64,000 nt of DNA. Source: Arthrinium phaeospermum. Lineage: Eukaryota > Ascomycota > Sordariomycetes > Amphisphaeriales > Apiosporaceae. Made by a program: the position numbers and the translations under genes. The DNA lies in contig QYRS01000012.1 of assembly GCA_006503535.1 (NCBI GenBank), positions 868,001 through 932,000 on the forward strand, in the 5' to 3' direction. The stretch's first letter is position 1. Each line of letters starts with the position of its first letter. The notes under the pieces are model-generated. The model saw nothing but the letters and a program-made list of their open reading frames with translations, did no database searches and was not told the DNA's origin. This document shows, piece after piece, positions 42,948 through 54,238 of the stretch.

Positions 42948-45164
42948 ATGTCGAAACGCACGTGGGACCAGATTCGCGCCATCTTCACGCTGAAGGAAAC
43001 CGTCGTCACCTTCTCCCGCTACCTCGTTCACGGAAATGAGCAGCGCATATCAGCCGTCCCTGCGCACCTCATCAAGGACAGTAAGCACGGCACAGCAGCT
43101 GGTCCCGCCGGACCAACCGACGAAAACCTTTATAAACATGACGCCCTCCCCAGCGACTCTGATGGCCTTTGTATCCGACTTTTAGAGCTTCTTCCGGCAG
43201 CGAATAGCAGCGATGAAGTGCTGTGTCGCCTCACACAGCATCGGGCGGCAGATTGCCAAGGCGAGTACGAGACTCTCAGCTACGTCTGGGGCGACATGTC
43301 CCAGCTCGTGCCCATCAACATTGGCGGCAGGTTCTTCAACGTCTCCCAGAACTTATACCAGGCCTTGGCGGACCTGCGACAGGAGGACAAGGCGCGCATT
43401 CTCTGGGTCGATGCCATCTGCATAGACCAGGGCAAGATCGAAGAACGCAACCAGCAGGTGTCGGCCATGGGGCAGATCTACCGGGCAGCGAGGCGTGTGG
43501 TCATTCATCTGGGGGCGGCCTACCCGCGCGAGACGAAGAAGGCGTACGACCTGATCGAAAGGTGCGCGTCCGAGGCGCTCCGGATCGGCTTCACATTGAA
43601 AGAACCCATTACCCTTTCCACGCTGAGCCAGGGGTCGCAGATCAAGCACGGGATCACTGATGAAGAGATAGTATCTCTAGATACCTCGAGCCTACGCCAT
43701 CTCGGTGACGCCCCCTGGTGGGCCCGTGCTTGGACGGCGCAGGAAGTGCTGTTGGCTCAAGACGCCTTGGTCGTCACGGGCTCTCACAGCATGCCATGGG
43801 ACCGCTTCTGTGCCGGGGTGGACTTCGGACTCGATGCCGACATCATCGATGTCGTGGTTGCCGGGGCCATGATCGATGGAATCATCAAGCCTTATCTGGC
43901 CATGCACACTCTGCGGATGGAGTTGAGCAAGCCTGTTGACCCCGCCGCCCAGGACGACAGATCTTCGGCCCAGCGCCTGCTCGCGCTTCTAATCTACTGT
44001 CGCTCGCGTTCAGCCACCAACCCGCGTGACAAGGTCTACGCCTTCCTGGGTCTCAAAGACATCGGCTGTTCTGTGCCCAGCTCCCTCGGCATCCAACCGG
44101 ACTACGCCGCGGATGTGGCCGACGTATATCGAAACGCGTCGCAGCAGATCATGACGCGCTCCCGCTCTCTGGATATCCTGGGCGCCTGCCTACCCGAAAC
44201 CTCGATCAGCATGCCCAGCTGGGTGCCCGACTGGAGCGACACAGGCCCGGCCCCGAGACCGTTGATGTTTGACACGTTCGGGGGCCGGCGACATTCGCAC
44301 GCCTCTCTGCTCGAGACACGGGCACCCAACTTCGCCGACGACGATCGGACCCTTGTCCTATCCGGCCATCCCGTCACCACCATCACGACGCTATCGCCGG
44401 TCCTCGAGAGGCTCCTACTGCCCGCGAACCAATTTTGGGTAAACAAGCTGGGCCAGTCGTTCCCGGCGCGTCTCTTCCGCATCGTGTTTCTCGTGCCACT
44501 CATGCTGCTCGTGCTCTGGAACCTCTACAGGCGCATGCTCTCCATCGTGAAACACATAGGCACCTTCGCCGACATGGAGGCCTTCGCGAGCGACATACGG
44601 CCAACGAACCCCGTGGCGCCGCCGCCCATGACGGCCGCAGCACAGGACTCGCGGGCGTCGATGGATAGACGCGGAGAGGCAGAAGGCGAAGCAGCGCCTG
44701 AAAGGGAAGACAGCCTGTACGTGTACTGGCGCACGCTCTGCGCCGGGACCGACGCCCCCGGGGGCCCGCAGGAGACGCGGGAGCTGTTCTACGCGTGGCG
44801 GGCCAACTTGGCGCCCATGTTCCGGCTGCACGAGCGCGGGGTCGACCGGTGGCTGCCCGGCATCACCTTGTACAGCTACATGCGGACGACGTGGACCGAC
44901 TTCAGCGTGTTTACGCGCTACCTGGAGATGGCCTACGACCGCCGGCTCGCTCAGGGCGCCAACGGGCACCTGCTCCTCGTGCCCGGCCATGCCCAAGCGG
45001 GGGACCAGGTCGTGCTTGTCAAGGAGGGGCGGGTGCCGCTTGTCCTCCGACCGGGCGTGGGGGATGAGAAGGGGTACACGGTTGTGGGCGAGGCTTATGT
45101 GGAGGGGATTATGAATGGGGAGGCGTTTCGGGAGGGGGATTGTGCTGAGATACGGGTGCGATAG
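42948..45164 (+). CDS. Heterokaryon incompatibility (HET) domain protein
   Basis: Intronless, 738 residues from the ATG at 42948. The HET domain (PF06985) begins near residue 75 (IRLLELLP) and has its three usual blocks: YETLSYVWGD (108-116), ILWVDAICIDQGKIEERNQQV (151-171) with the following YRAARRVVIHLG, and ARAWTAQEVLLAQ further on. The second half has LIYCRSRSATNPRDKVYAFLGL, also common in this class, and one hydrophobic segment (about residues 505-530, IVFLVPLMLLVLW). Fungal HET domains trigger regulated cell death during non-self recognition and resemble TIR domains (family knowledge). Whether this gene controls incompatibility is unknown. It is convergent with the sedolisin gene. Confidence 0.9.
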   Translation: MSKRTWDQIRAIFTLKETVVTFSRYLVHGNEQRISAVPAHLIKDSKHGTAAGPAGPTDENLYKHDALPSDSDGLCIRLLELLPAANSSDEVLCRLTQHRAADCQGEYETLSYVWGDMSQLVPINIGGRFFNVSQNLYQALADLRQEDKARILWVDAICIDQGKIEERNQQVSAMGQIYRAARRVVIHLGAAYPRETKKAYDLIERCASEALRIGFTLKEPITLSTLSQGSQIKHGITDEEIVSLDTSSLRHLGDAPWWARAWTAQEVLLAQDALVVTGSHSMPWDRFCAGVDFGLDADIIDVVVAGAMIDGIIKPYLAMHTLRMELSKPVDPAAQDDRSSAQRLLALLIYCRSRSATNPRDKVYAFLGLKDIGCSVPSSLGIQPDYAADVADVYRNASQQIMTRSRSLDILGACLPETSISMPSWVPDWSDTGPAPRPLMFDTFGGRRHSHASLLETRAPNFADDDRTLVLSGHPVTTITTLSPVLERLLLPANQFWVNKLGQSFPARLFRIVFLVPLMLLVLWNLYRRMLSIVKHIGTFADMEAFASDIRPTNPVAPPPMTAAAQDSRASMDRRGEAEGEAAPEREDSLYVYWRTLCAGTDAPGGPQETRELFYAWRANLAPMFRLHERGVDRWLPGITLYSYMRTTWTDFSVFTRYLEMAYDRRLAQGANGHLLLVPGHAQAGDQVVLVKEGRVPLVLRPGVGDEKGYTVVGEAYVEGIMNGEAFREGDCAEIRVR

Positions 45165-45450
45165 GTTTATGCAGACTCGTCGGGGGTGGGTGAGTGTAAG
45201 GCGGGACAATATTTACATGATACCAAAACGAATAAAAGGCGAATCTGCCACTGGCAAGGAGTAATGCATGCCACGGCCGCGGTTGTCATGATGTATATAA
45301 TATGAAGAACATACGAAGAATAGTAAACGTGGAATACACAACGCAGCATCACCATCCTAATCTACAGGAAGCATAATAACGCGATGGAAAGTACATGGTT
45401 TGCGAGAAAACAAGGAACACTTTCTGAGACGCGAGGACAGGTCCAGCGCA

Positions 45451-47328
45451 TCACCCAAGCGCGTCTAGAAGCCTCCCAAAGCTCCCCACCGCGCCCAGCC
45501 CCGTGACGCAGTCATAGCCCCGGTACGCCGCGAATCCCGGCACCGAAACGTTTCCATACTGGCAACCGTGGCTGACCCCCGCCGAGACATCGACGAGCGC
45601 TCGGCTCTTCCGCACCTTTGGAGAGTACAGCAGCGGGTTCAGCCAGCCCAAGCTGCTCTTGCCGCGTCTGAACCTCTCCCGATCCACCAAAGCAACCATG
45701 GCCGCCACCACCACCACACTCGCGCTCGTGCCCCCGTTGCTGTCCTCCTCGCCGCCCAGGACGACGGAGAACCCCTCGCCCGGCGCGCTCAGATCGGGAA
45801 TCGCCCGCCCCGACGCATTGTAGAGCCGCGCATCCGACGCGTTCCGGTTCCTATTCAGAGCCGCGAGGTACCCGGCCGCGGCCCCCCGCTGCCACGCCGG
45901 CCGGGCAAAGTAGTCGCTGAACCCGCCGCCCGACGCGCCGGACCCCCGCAGCGGCCGCGTCGCCCCCGTCGCGCCCACGGCCGTGACGTAGGGGCAGCTG
46001 CCGGGGAAGGTGGGGATGAACATCTGGCGGAAGCGGCCGTCGTTGCTGAGGCAGTCGTTGTCGTCGGGGCGGGTGCCGCCGGCGCCGCCGTCGCCCGAGG
46101 AGACGAGGGCGGTGGTCCCGCGGGCGGCGAGCTGGGCGAAGAGGTCGCAGACCTTGGCGGCGTAGGAGGGGGGGACGGTGTTTTCGTCGTCGGAGTAGGA
46201 GAGGCTGAGGACGTGGGGGAGGGTGTCGTCGTCTAGGCGGAGCAGGGCTTGCAGGAACGGCAGGAAGGGCTCGTTGCGGTTGGGGCCGGCGGGGCTGCCG
46301 GGGACTTCGGTGCCGTTGTCGGCGATGAGGGGGGCGCGGCCGCCGGAGAGGTAGTAGGTGATGTCGGAGGGGTACCCGAGCGCCATGGCGTATTCTAGGT
46401 CCAGGCTGGCTTCGATGCCGGCGTCTTCTGCCGGGGTCTGGGGGTTTGTCGCGTTATTGAGGAGTTGGACGGTAAAGTTGTAGCCCGTCGACTGGATTCC
46501 AGGGGAGTGTTTTCCTAAGAAAGATGTGACGTCGTCGTAATGGATGGTTTGCTCGAGAAACCCGGCGACGGCATATCTGACTTTTAGCTCTTGCGTCTGA
46601 CATCCCGTCTGGTTCTTGGTGTCTGGCAGACCAAGAAGGGTCCGGAGGCAGGTGGGAGTAACACCGTCCGGACACGGCTGTTCGGGTCCGCCTGGCTCCT
46701 GTCTCGGCTGTTTGTATGATGTGTATGACTCTTTCCGGCGGACCATATCCCGCTGTACGGAAGTGGGCGACCGAGAATGACCATTGCGCTTTGGGTTTGC
46801 TGCAAGTCTCGAACCCATCGGTCTAGTAAAATGCGAGAGCGGATGCACAAAATGAATATATGGCTCTAAGTAGGACGGGATGGAGTAGGAAGTGGCTCGG
46901 GGATGGACAGTCCCGGCAAACCCGTAATGGCCGACGCTGGCATTCAGGAGGCGATTGGCCACCGTGGTGGATGAACTAAACCGGATGGAAGACCCCTCCA
47001 GGACGGCATCGTGAACGCCGCCTTGCTCCAGCCACGAGAGCACCGCCTGAGCTCCCTCTGGATCCGAGGCCTGATACTCTTCTAGGTCCGCTTTCTTAAG
47101 GTGGCGTCCGTAATTGGCATGGTCAGGGTCGCTGATCGTGGCCAGTCTTGTCTTCAGGGCGGCCATCCGGGGTTGGTGCAGCTCGATCGAGAGGTCGAGC
47201 TTTTCGCCCGGCAATGCATCTCTGAGCCGTTTCCAACCGGTTGGCAACTCATGGTGATAGTGCGTGGAAGCCGTCGCACTGGCCAGAGCCAGGTAACATA
47301 TTGTGACGAGGAGGTACATGCCCATCAT
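45451..47328 (-). CDS. Secreted sedolisin (S53), tripeptidyl-peptidase-like
   Basis: A single exon of 625 residues with a signal peptide (about 1-20). The pro-region (about 28-190) has LDLSIELHQPRMAAL and SDPDHANYGRHLKKADLEEY, as in S53 prodomains. The mature domain contains the catalytic Glu and Asp in AGIEASLDLEYAM (E306, D310), the oxyanion Asp in SSGDGGAGG (D413) and the nucleophile in GGTSAS (S535). The C-terminal calcium site is suggested by DVSAGVSHGC and GYDCVTGLG. Several Asn-X-Ser/Thr sites are present. These enzymes degrade proteins at acid pH outside the cell. All catalytic residues are present, so it should be active. Confidence 0.92.
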   Translation of the reverse strand: MMGMYLLVTICYLALASATASTHYHHELPTGWKRLRDALPGEKLDLSIELHQPRMAALKTRLATISDPDHANYGRHLKKADLEEYQASDPEGAQAVLSWLEQGGVHDAVLEGSSIRFSSSTTVANRLLNASVGHYGFAGTVHPRATSYSIPSYLEPYIHFVHPLSHFTRPMGSRLAANPKRNGHSRSPTSVQRDMVRRKESYTSYKQPRQEPGGPEQPCPDGVTPTCLRTLLGLPDTKNQTGCQTQELKVRYAVAGFLEQTIHYDDVTSFLGKHSPGIQSTGYNFTVQLLNNATNPQTPAEDAGIEASLDLEYAMALGYPSDITYYLSGGRAPLIADNGTEVPGSPAGPNRNEPFLPFLQALLRLDDDTLPHVLSLSYSDDENTVPPSYAAKVCDLFAQLAARGTTALVSSGDGGAGGTRPDDNDCLSNDGRFRQMFIPTFPGSCPYVTAVGATGATRPLRGSGASGGGFSDYFARPAWQRGAAAGYLAALNRNRNASDARLYNASGRAIPDLSAPGEGFSVVLGGEEDSNGGTSASVVVVAAMVALVDRERFRRGKSSLGWLNPLLYSPKVRKSRALVDVSAGVSHGCQYGNVSVPGFAAYRGYDCVTGLGAVGSFGRLLDALG

Positions 47329-48125
47329 GGCAATTATCTTGCAACAATGATGAATGTAATGTCCGTCTATAATTACGTTAAATGCGTCGTCTGGCGCTTA
47401 AATAAAGCCTTAGGGGTTAATTTCTACCAAATGAACATGAGCACGGATATTTGGTAGGAAGCCACCGTAGTGCTCACAGCCACCACCATGACATCACCGT
47501 CGAAGCAGCTTTGTGCTATTTTGGTTTTGTAGCCTTGCCCAGCAATTCGGCCCCGGGGCCCTCCCAAGGGGAATGGGGGTGTAAGCAAACACACTAGTAA
47601 GCGGCATATAACTGCTGCATATAACTGAATCCTTCGATCTGCAGGCCGTTCAAGTGGCATGTACTTCAATGAATCCTTCAAATTGTTGTGCCGCAAAGAC
47701 GAGTGCAAATTAGGCCCACAGTCTATTTCGCAGTCAAGTCAAGAACAATGTGTTTTATCGAAGAAAACTAGATTATTGTGCTCACCCTTGGCCAGCTTCA
47801 CTATAGACAGGCTCCTGAAACACATAGAGTTCTTACTAAAGCTACTTTTATGTCACACATTGAAATGGCATGCTATTATGCGGGCATTCATGGCTTCTCC
47901 AATCGATTGAAAAATTCTTAGCTAAGATAAGCGAGAGTCCGTTATTTCATCGGCTCATCACCCGTGACGAACCTCCACCATGCATGTGTCAGAGTACAGA
48001 AAATCAGCAACATTGAGGCAATGTTAATGACAGAACAAGAAAGAAAGAAAGACTGATATACCCCTAACCCCTTCCCCTTTTTTACACATTCCTAGATCGC
48101 GTGATATGAGACCCACTATAAGCCC
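47329..48125. other. Intergenic region
   Basis: 797 bp with no coding region recognised. It includes the sedolisin promoter and the probable 3' UTR of the small secreted protein gene. Confidence 0.45.
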
Positions 48126-48540
48126 TTAGTGGACACAGACGAGACTCTGGTCTCCAACACACTCTGGAAAGGGAATCGGATGTTAGCTTCAGTCAATGCA
48201 TAAGGCGTACTGACTATCCTTTTCTTTGGATAGACTCAGGATGTTAGAGGGAAACGTACTTCCGCTGATCTGGTGGCCGCCGTCGGCAGACCAGAACTTG
48301 CAGCCGTTGCCGTTCTTCTTGCTGCAGTTGTTGGGGCAGTTGCAGGCGGAGACTGGTGGTGGGTAGTGCGGTTAGTAGAGACTTCTTCACGGAGATAGAG
48401 GGAGTAGAGCACGAACCAGGGTCGGTGGCGACATTGATCTCGCGGGTGTCGAGCTGGTCAGCCGGGGCTACGGCGGCGCCCATGGCGGAGCTGGCCATGA
48501 GGAGAGTGACGGTGGTGAAGAAGGTGGTGCTGAACTGCAT
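48126..48540 (-). CDS. Small secreted cysteine-rich protein
   Basis: Three short exons, 48540-48417, 48352-48260 and 48163-48126, give 84 residues. Intron 1 (64 bp) has a GTTCGT donor, a CTAAC branch and CACCAG acceptor; intron 2 (96 bp) has GTACGT and TTCCAG. A signal peptide covers about residues 1-23 (MQFSTTFFTTVTLLMASSAM ...), followed by a short pro-segment ending in LDTREI. The mature part carries six cysteines (C-x-C-x3-C-x7-C and two more near the end) and ends at VCVH. The CA-rich leader and TATA box suggest strong expression. Size, export and cysteine pattern fit an effector-like or antimicrobial-type protein; I do not recognise the family and do not assign a function. Confidence 0.75.
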
Positions 48541-48676
48541 TTTGAAGGATGTTTGATGAAGTGATGAGGGGTTTGTTTGTTTGGTTGGTTTGGGTCTGTT
48601 GGTCTTGTGGTTTTGCTGTGGGATTGCTTGGTTTGTGGTTGTTGTTCATGTCTGAGAAACGGGACAGGTCATCCCT

Positions 48677-48684
48677 ATTTATAC
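48677..48684 (-). promoter_or_regulatory. TATA box of the small secreted protein gene
   Basis: TATAAATA on the minus strand, about 140 bp upstream of the ATG at 48540. The stretch between is rich in CA and CAAC on the coding strand, a common leader type in highly expressed fungal genes. Confidence 0.6.
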
Positions 48685-50646
48685 TTGTCGTGAACACTCA
48701 GGCCGGCTTCTGAGATCCAGTTGACTACAGCCAGATGAACAACTCAACACTGTCTATGCATCAATCGTAGCCTCTTCTGGTCCGAAGGATCGCAACAGTA
48801 AGCTCCACGAAATCATGAATTTACATCAATCAATCAGGAGACCTATAGTATTCCCTCAAACTCCAGGAGTGACCTATACATAGCCCTATGACGATATAAT
48901 GCAGCATCAACGACACAAGTGGCGCTTTATTGGTGACCTTATAATAAGCCATAAAGGGCAACTATTCGCCGTACTTGCAGAAGGATTCATGATCTTCATG
49001 CAACTTGTTTCAACTTGGCCGTTTCGTTGCCTGAGGCTAAGGCTGTGCTAGATATGAACATTCCCCGGACTGTCGATCCTCCCAGTCAGGCTGGAAGCCT
49101 CACCTCTCGCTGTCGATCCGGGTTGTCAGGCTGCACTCTCACTGAGCTGATCTGGTCCCTGTTCCTCCGGCCCAGGTACATCAGACTTGCCCGATCTCCT
49201 GTCAGACGTGCAGATAGTTCATTGCTGTCTTGCCGGGCGGAAGGACTCAGTGGACAACAATTCCAGGCTTCCAACGGCTTTCGACTAATAATAACACATG
49301 ACATCAGTTTCGATCCTTTTTGTTTATATTTAATGTAGCTTTCAACCCCATCCAGGAGCGATCACCTTTTGGTGTTACGATGTGCTTACTGTCATGTTGG
49401 TTACACCTGCAAGGGGCGCAATCCGGCCCCCTCAGGACTGGTAGGCAAGGCGTGTAAGCTGCATTAGTGCCCTTGTCAATTCGGAAATCGGCTGGCCGGA
49501 GTTGATGCAAAAGCCGATCCGAATGCTTAGCTACTTACTTACCATCAACCGCAGTTTCCCCAGGGGGCCATTCCACGACCAACGCTAAAACACCGCCACA
49601 GAAAGGCTTACTTTTTGGACAAATCGAAGCATCTTGGGCTGCTCGACAGACCAGGCTCACCTACATCTAAGTTCTTATATTCGCAAGCCTTGGGAACAAA
49701 CACAATGCCGCCTGCGTACGAGCTGGATCTCAGCGTTGCTTCGCTAGGTGACGTGGGTCATCGTGGACTAGTGGGCTTACTTTTCCAGCATTCGATGCCT
49801 CGGTTCGCTTCTATTGATAAAGGCAATGCACGTCTCTATTTTTAGGGCCAGCCTTCTCGCTAACTGGTGTCAGGCTGCTGCAATAAGCATCCTGCATGGG
49901 TCTCGTTCGGAAGATCCACAGCTTTGCATGGCATTCAACGGCCAACAGCTTGGCTGATCGATCTTAACCCAATTTTTTTCGAAGCGCTTGTGGCGTGTGC
50001 ATGCAGAGATAAGCTCTTTGTCGTTATCGGTTCTCCTTGGTCTAACATCAGCTGGTGAAGCACGTCTTGGTAATAAGGCTTGACAGCATGGTATCAAACC
50101 ATCAACGGTGTAAGCTGCCCTGCACCAGTTGTTGGCATTTACCTTTATAATATCAAAGTCATTGGACACTGTAGATTTGCATGCCTTAACCCAAGGCTCT
50201 AGTGAGCGTGCTATCTCAGGTAAATCTAGATATCTGAATCAAAAATCACTACATTAGAAGTTGTCGTTCAAATCATTCTCTTTTCAGTGTCTCGATAAGA
50301 GTAGAATAATTCAAATAATTCAGAACTGCGGGGTCAACAGCACTGAACTTAGTGCTTGAAAATGTGATAGCACCTAGAGTAGTGAATACACGCCTGGAAC
50401 AATCGGCGCCAGGGGCAATAGGCGCCTAATAGGAATCAAAATACATACAAACTCGAGGTAAGCAATAACCACAACGCGTTTTTTTTTAGGTGTTAAAACT
50501 AGTAGGACCTGATGCGAGGCACAGGAACACAAGTTCTAAACACAAATCTGTCACTGACCGATGTCACAATGGCAATCTACAAAACATTGGCCCGGAGAAC
50601 CATCACCCTCCTTCCACCCGAACCCAGTCACCGTCGAGACTTCACC
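48685..50646. other. Long gene-free divergent region
   Basis: About 2.0 kb without recognised genes, tRNAs or repeats. Short open frames lack motifs. Confidence 0.45.
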
Positions 50647-52219
50647 ATGCCTCGCCGCTGTCGACTTCTCGAGCTCCCTGTGGAGCTCCTGGTCTCGATC
50701 GTGGGCAATCTGAAGCGTCTTCGTGACATCATGGCTGTCACCAAGTTGAACCGCCGCTCCCGCGCGATCTTCTCCTACTTGATCGTCGATCGTGCCGTCG
50801 CCCACTACCGTTCTTATGAAGGCCGCTTCGAAGATAACACCGACCTCCCCTTTGTCGAGGCCGTTTGGTACGACTCGCCACTCATGATCCGAGTACTCAT
50901 TGCCATATCCGACAAGCACGGTCTCACTCGGTAAGTTCGAGACCTCGTTGATCATTTCCCCGCAATTTCTATGCCTGGTGTAACAGTCGGACCTGATACT
51001 AGGTAACAGGTACGGAGAGGACGGGCTACATAAATCTGTGGTTTGGGATGCCTGTGATCCGCTGTTTGGTACCCTTCCCATCGGCAGCTTCCTTGGAGAT
51101 CATGTGTTCGCCGCTTTGATACACGACGCGCCTCATGTTGCTTCACAATTGCTGGAGAAGGGTGCCAAACTCCTACCTAAGGACAGAGACGAGAACGACA
51201 GATACGACGACGAAATTCCGGTTCCCGGTTATCAGGACAGGGTCACGAGCTACTTCTTGGTCCTTGATGAAGTAGAACGGTACCAAGATATGATACCCCT
51301 TCTTCTGGCCCTCGAGAAGCCCAGAGGCGTCACGCAGGACACGCTCAACGCGGCTCTCCGGATCGCCTGTTGCTACCAGTGGCCCAGAACCGTTTTGTAC
51401 TTCCTGGCTCAAGGCGCCGACCCCAACGCATTCGGCCGCAACGGCACAGCAGCAATCCATCTCTTCGCGCTGGAGCTCAACCGAGTGAACATCGACGAGC
51501 GACAGATTCCCCTGCCATACCGAGGGCGCCCCTCGTCTGCACAGAGCTTTGCCATCTTGTCCGCGCTTCTGAAGTTCGGTGCCGATCCCAAGTTGGTGAC
51601 CCGATCGCCCATGTACCTGGGCCCGCAGGTACACGCATGCCGACCGCGGGGCTGCCTCAGCCACGGAGGCCAGACTCCATTGCATCTGGCAGCAGCAGCA
51701 GAGCTCACGGAATGTGTTGAATTGCTGATAGGTTACGGTAAGTGTCTTTCGGTGTTTTTATGTGCCTATCCCTGGTGCTTATCTCATATCATACCTCTGT
51801 CAGACTAAAAGGCGCATTGTGTATTCTACAAGTTGCCTTGGTCTCATTGGGAACATCTTCTTTAAATTTGAAAGAGCAAATACTAACGCCCGGAGTCGAC
51901 AGGTGCACTGCTGGAGCCTCTTGCCATCGGCGGAAACCCGCGGCTTCGCACTGGTCTGGCACATGGTCTCGAAGACGAACTCATGTGGCCTTTGCTGGCT
52001 CTTGCAGAGAGAATCGACCCGCTCGTCCACTTGCCGGATCAAGGTGCCGTCCTTTACATTGCACACCGTTTCGCAAACGATCTCGCCGTCGACTGGGTTG
52101 TCAAGCGACGCGATAATGCAGACAGTACGACGTTCGCGCCTCTCCGCAGACTCCTGGACGTGTCTGGCCCCGACCGCCTATTCGATCTGGCTTTCACCAT
52201 CGGTCGAGTTCCGGTGTAG
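50647..52219 (+). CDS. F-box and ankyrin-repeat protein
   Basis: Three exons, 50647-50930, 51010-51737 and 51903-52219, give 442 residues. The ATG at 50647 puts an F-box-like segment at the very start (LLELPVELLVSIVGNLKRLRDIM). Alternative ATGs upstream (for example 50569) would add a tail without features. Ankyrin-like units follow: HVFAALIHDAPHVASQLLEKGA, LNAALRIACCYQWPRTVLYFLAQGADPN, AILSALLKFGADPKLV and the strongest, GGQTPLHLAAAAELTECVELLI, which is cut by the second intron. Such proteins may bring targets to SCF ubiquitin ligases (family knowledge). The last intron is 165 bp. Function is unknown. Confidence 0.78.
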
Positions 52220-54238
52220 ACAGCATGCCTGAATATGTCTATTGTTGACATGGCTGATGGCAAAAATTTGGTATGGATGGTTGGGCGAATCACCACGATA
52301 AGAAGCAATGAGAACATGTTAGCGGCTGTCGCTATGTTACGTAGTTAGAGCAATGAATGGATCAGACCCAACCGTTGATACATTTTCTGATCATTCCGAT
52401 TCCATTGCGACGCTGACACAAACTCACGTGAACCTACATTTCTAGGCGTAACTGCTTACTTATAATACTGATCCAGGACGCTGACGGCTTCATTTTCACA
52501 TTTGGCTTCCACCCCCAACAAAGTCGCTGCTCGAGAGCTTGGCCAAGGGCGGTGGTAGTGTTATAGACCGTGGACCGCTCATTGTGATTCTAATCAACTC
52601 CATTTGGTCTCTCCAGCGACATCGAGCGGGTTTTTGCGGCCGTGTGAAGCATGGTGATGAAACTGCGGCACGTGGCTGAAGATATGGGTATCTTGCGTCG
52701 GTACGTCTTTGGCAATGGTGGCTTTGAGCAGGACGATGTCCCAGATGGTACGATATGGAGAGTTCCCAACACCTCCGGGAAGTGAATGCGAGGCATGACC
52801 CGGGTGCCGTTTTCTAGTAAGTAGTTCCTGGTGGTTTCAAGTTGTTGAGAAAACACCCTTGAAGAGCACTGTCCCCTTCCTCCCATTCTATCCGGTCCGA
52901 GCCCACCCGCAATTGCTGACGAGGGTGTACTTGTCCACGCCGAATCGTTTGGACTGGGGAACCACCTGGCCGGCATTGTCCGAGGTCCTTCTATTGCGCG
53001 CTCCATCCCGTGTCATGTTGTTTCCGGGCGTGTAAACTCGGTCGGGGGCCGAAAAGCGACATTCTCGTGAGCTGGCTGTGGGTGTATCATCACGAACACA
53101 TTTGCCGGTCGGTCAAGTGCATGAACAAGACCGACCACGATGGTAGAAACTTAGTTCTGGATATATGACCGTCTTTTATGTCTCGTCGATACAATGTTCC
53201 CATGACTCGGCGTTCTCCGGCTAATCTCCTCGGGGCTACGATCATCGTAGATAGGCATGATCCCTGCAGGCCCAAGTCTTGGCCAAAGGGGCTGCCCAAA
53301 GTGGGTAGGCGCTCGGCCATAGTTGGCATCTGAGTTGGTCCCTTTATTGAACCTTAAAATGTGCGCAGCCGGCGTGGTCCAAAACCGGGTGTTTCCCCCG
53401 GCCAGTGTCATGGCCTCATGGCCCAGTATGGACCCTCTCTTTTTTTCCCGCGACGATGCACATCCAAACTTCAAACTTTCGGCAAAAACGCCCAGGTTCT
53501 TGGTAGCACTGCCTTCGGGCCAACGGGCACACCAAAAGAACTGGAGAAGCTGAATAGTCAGGCGCACAACTAGTGCTGAACCCAATTCCTCTCTGGGTTA
53601 TGCTTATCAGCTATACTTATTCCAAACGGCGCTACCCCAGAGCTTGGAACGTTAAGTATGATACGCACTACGTCGGTAGTACATACTGGCCTCCAGCTGA
53701 CGAACCAAGTCCAAGATATTGCCGAGCTCGACGACGACGACTGTCCACGCCTATCGCAGCTGGACGGACACATCTACCGGCCGGGTTGGTGAGCTTCGTT
53801 TCGTCACCCCCGCTTAAAATGGGGAGGTTTGGGGTAATGCAGTGCAGCTGTAACCTACCATCCCTGATTATCAGTAACCACGCGATAGGTCGTGCATCCT
53901 GACCCCCTGGCCACCACCTGCAGATCTACCTTGATAACGTCGCATGCAAAAGATTAGATGAAGCGGCGTATTGACTCGAACATCCGCCGATTGCTACATG
54001 AGACCAAGTTGTCTGTTTCTCATCCATCCTGCCACGATATCGTTCAGCTGAAAAGGAAACAACTACTCTTTCATCTTATGGTGCTCTACATAACTTGAAC
54101 ACATCGAGAATGACTTGAAAACACCGACAATTTCGACGGCATCATTCTAGACTGCAGTGATTGAGCGCTCGACTGTCTTTAGCCCGCACTTGCATCCCAG
54201 TCCCTTCCGTGTCTCGTTCTGCCACCGATTCCTCCAAG
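52220..54238. other. Long gene-free region
   Basis: About 2.0 kb. Open frames on the minus strand (52590-53006, 53151-53585) lack motifs and I did not find supporting introns. Nothing is called. Confidence 0.45.

Noticed and set aside
44415..45209. 264-codon minus-strand frame
   Set aside because: Antisense of the HET gene, His/Pro/Arg rich, no motifs.
53151..53585. 144-codon minus-strand frame
   Set aside because: No motif, uncertain start and no supporting splice pattern.
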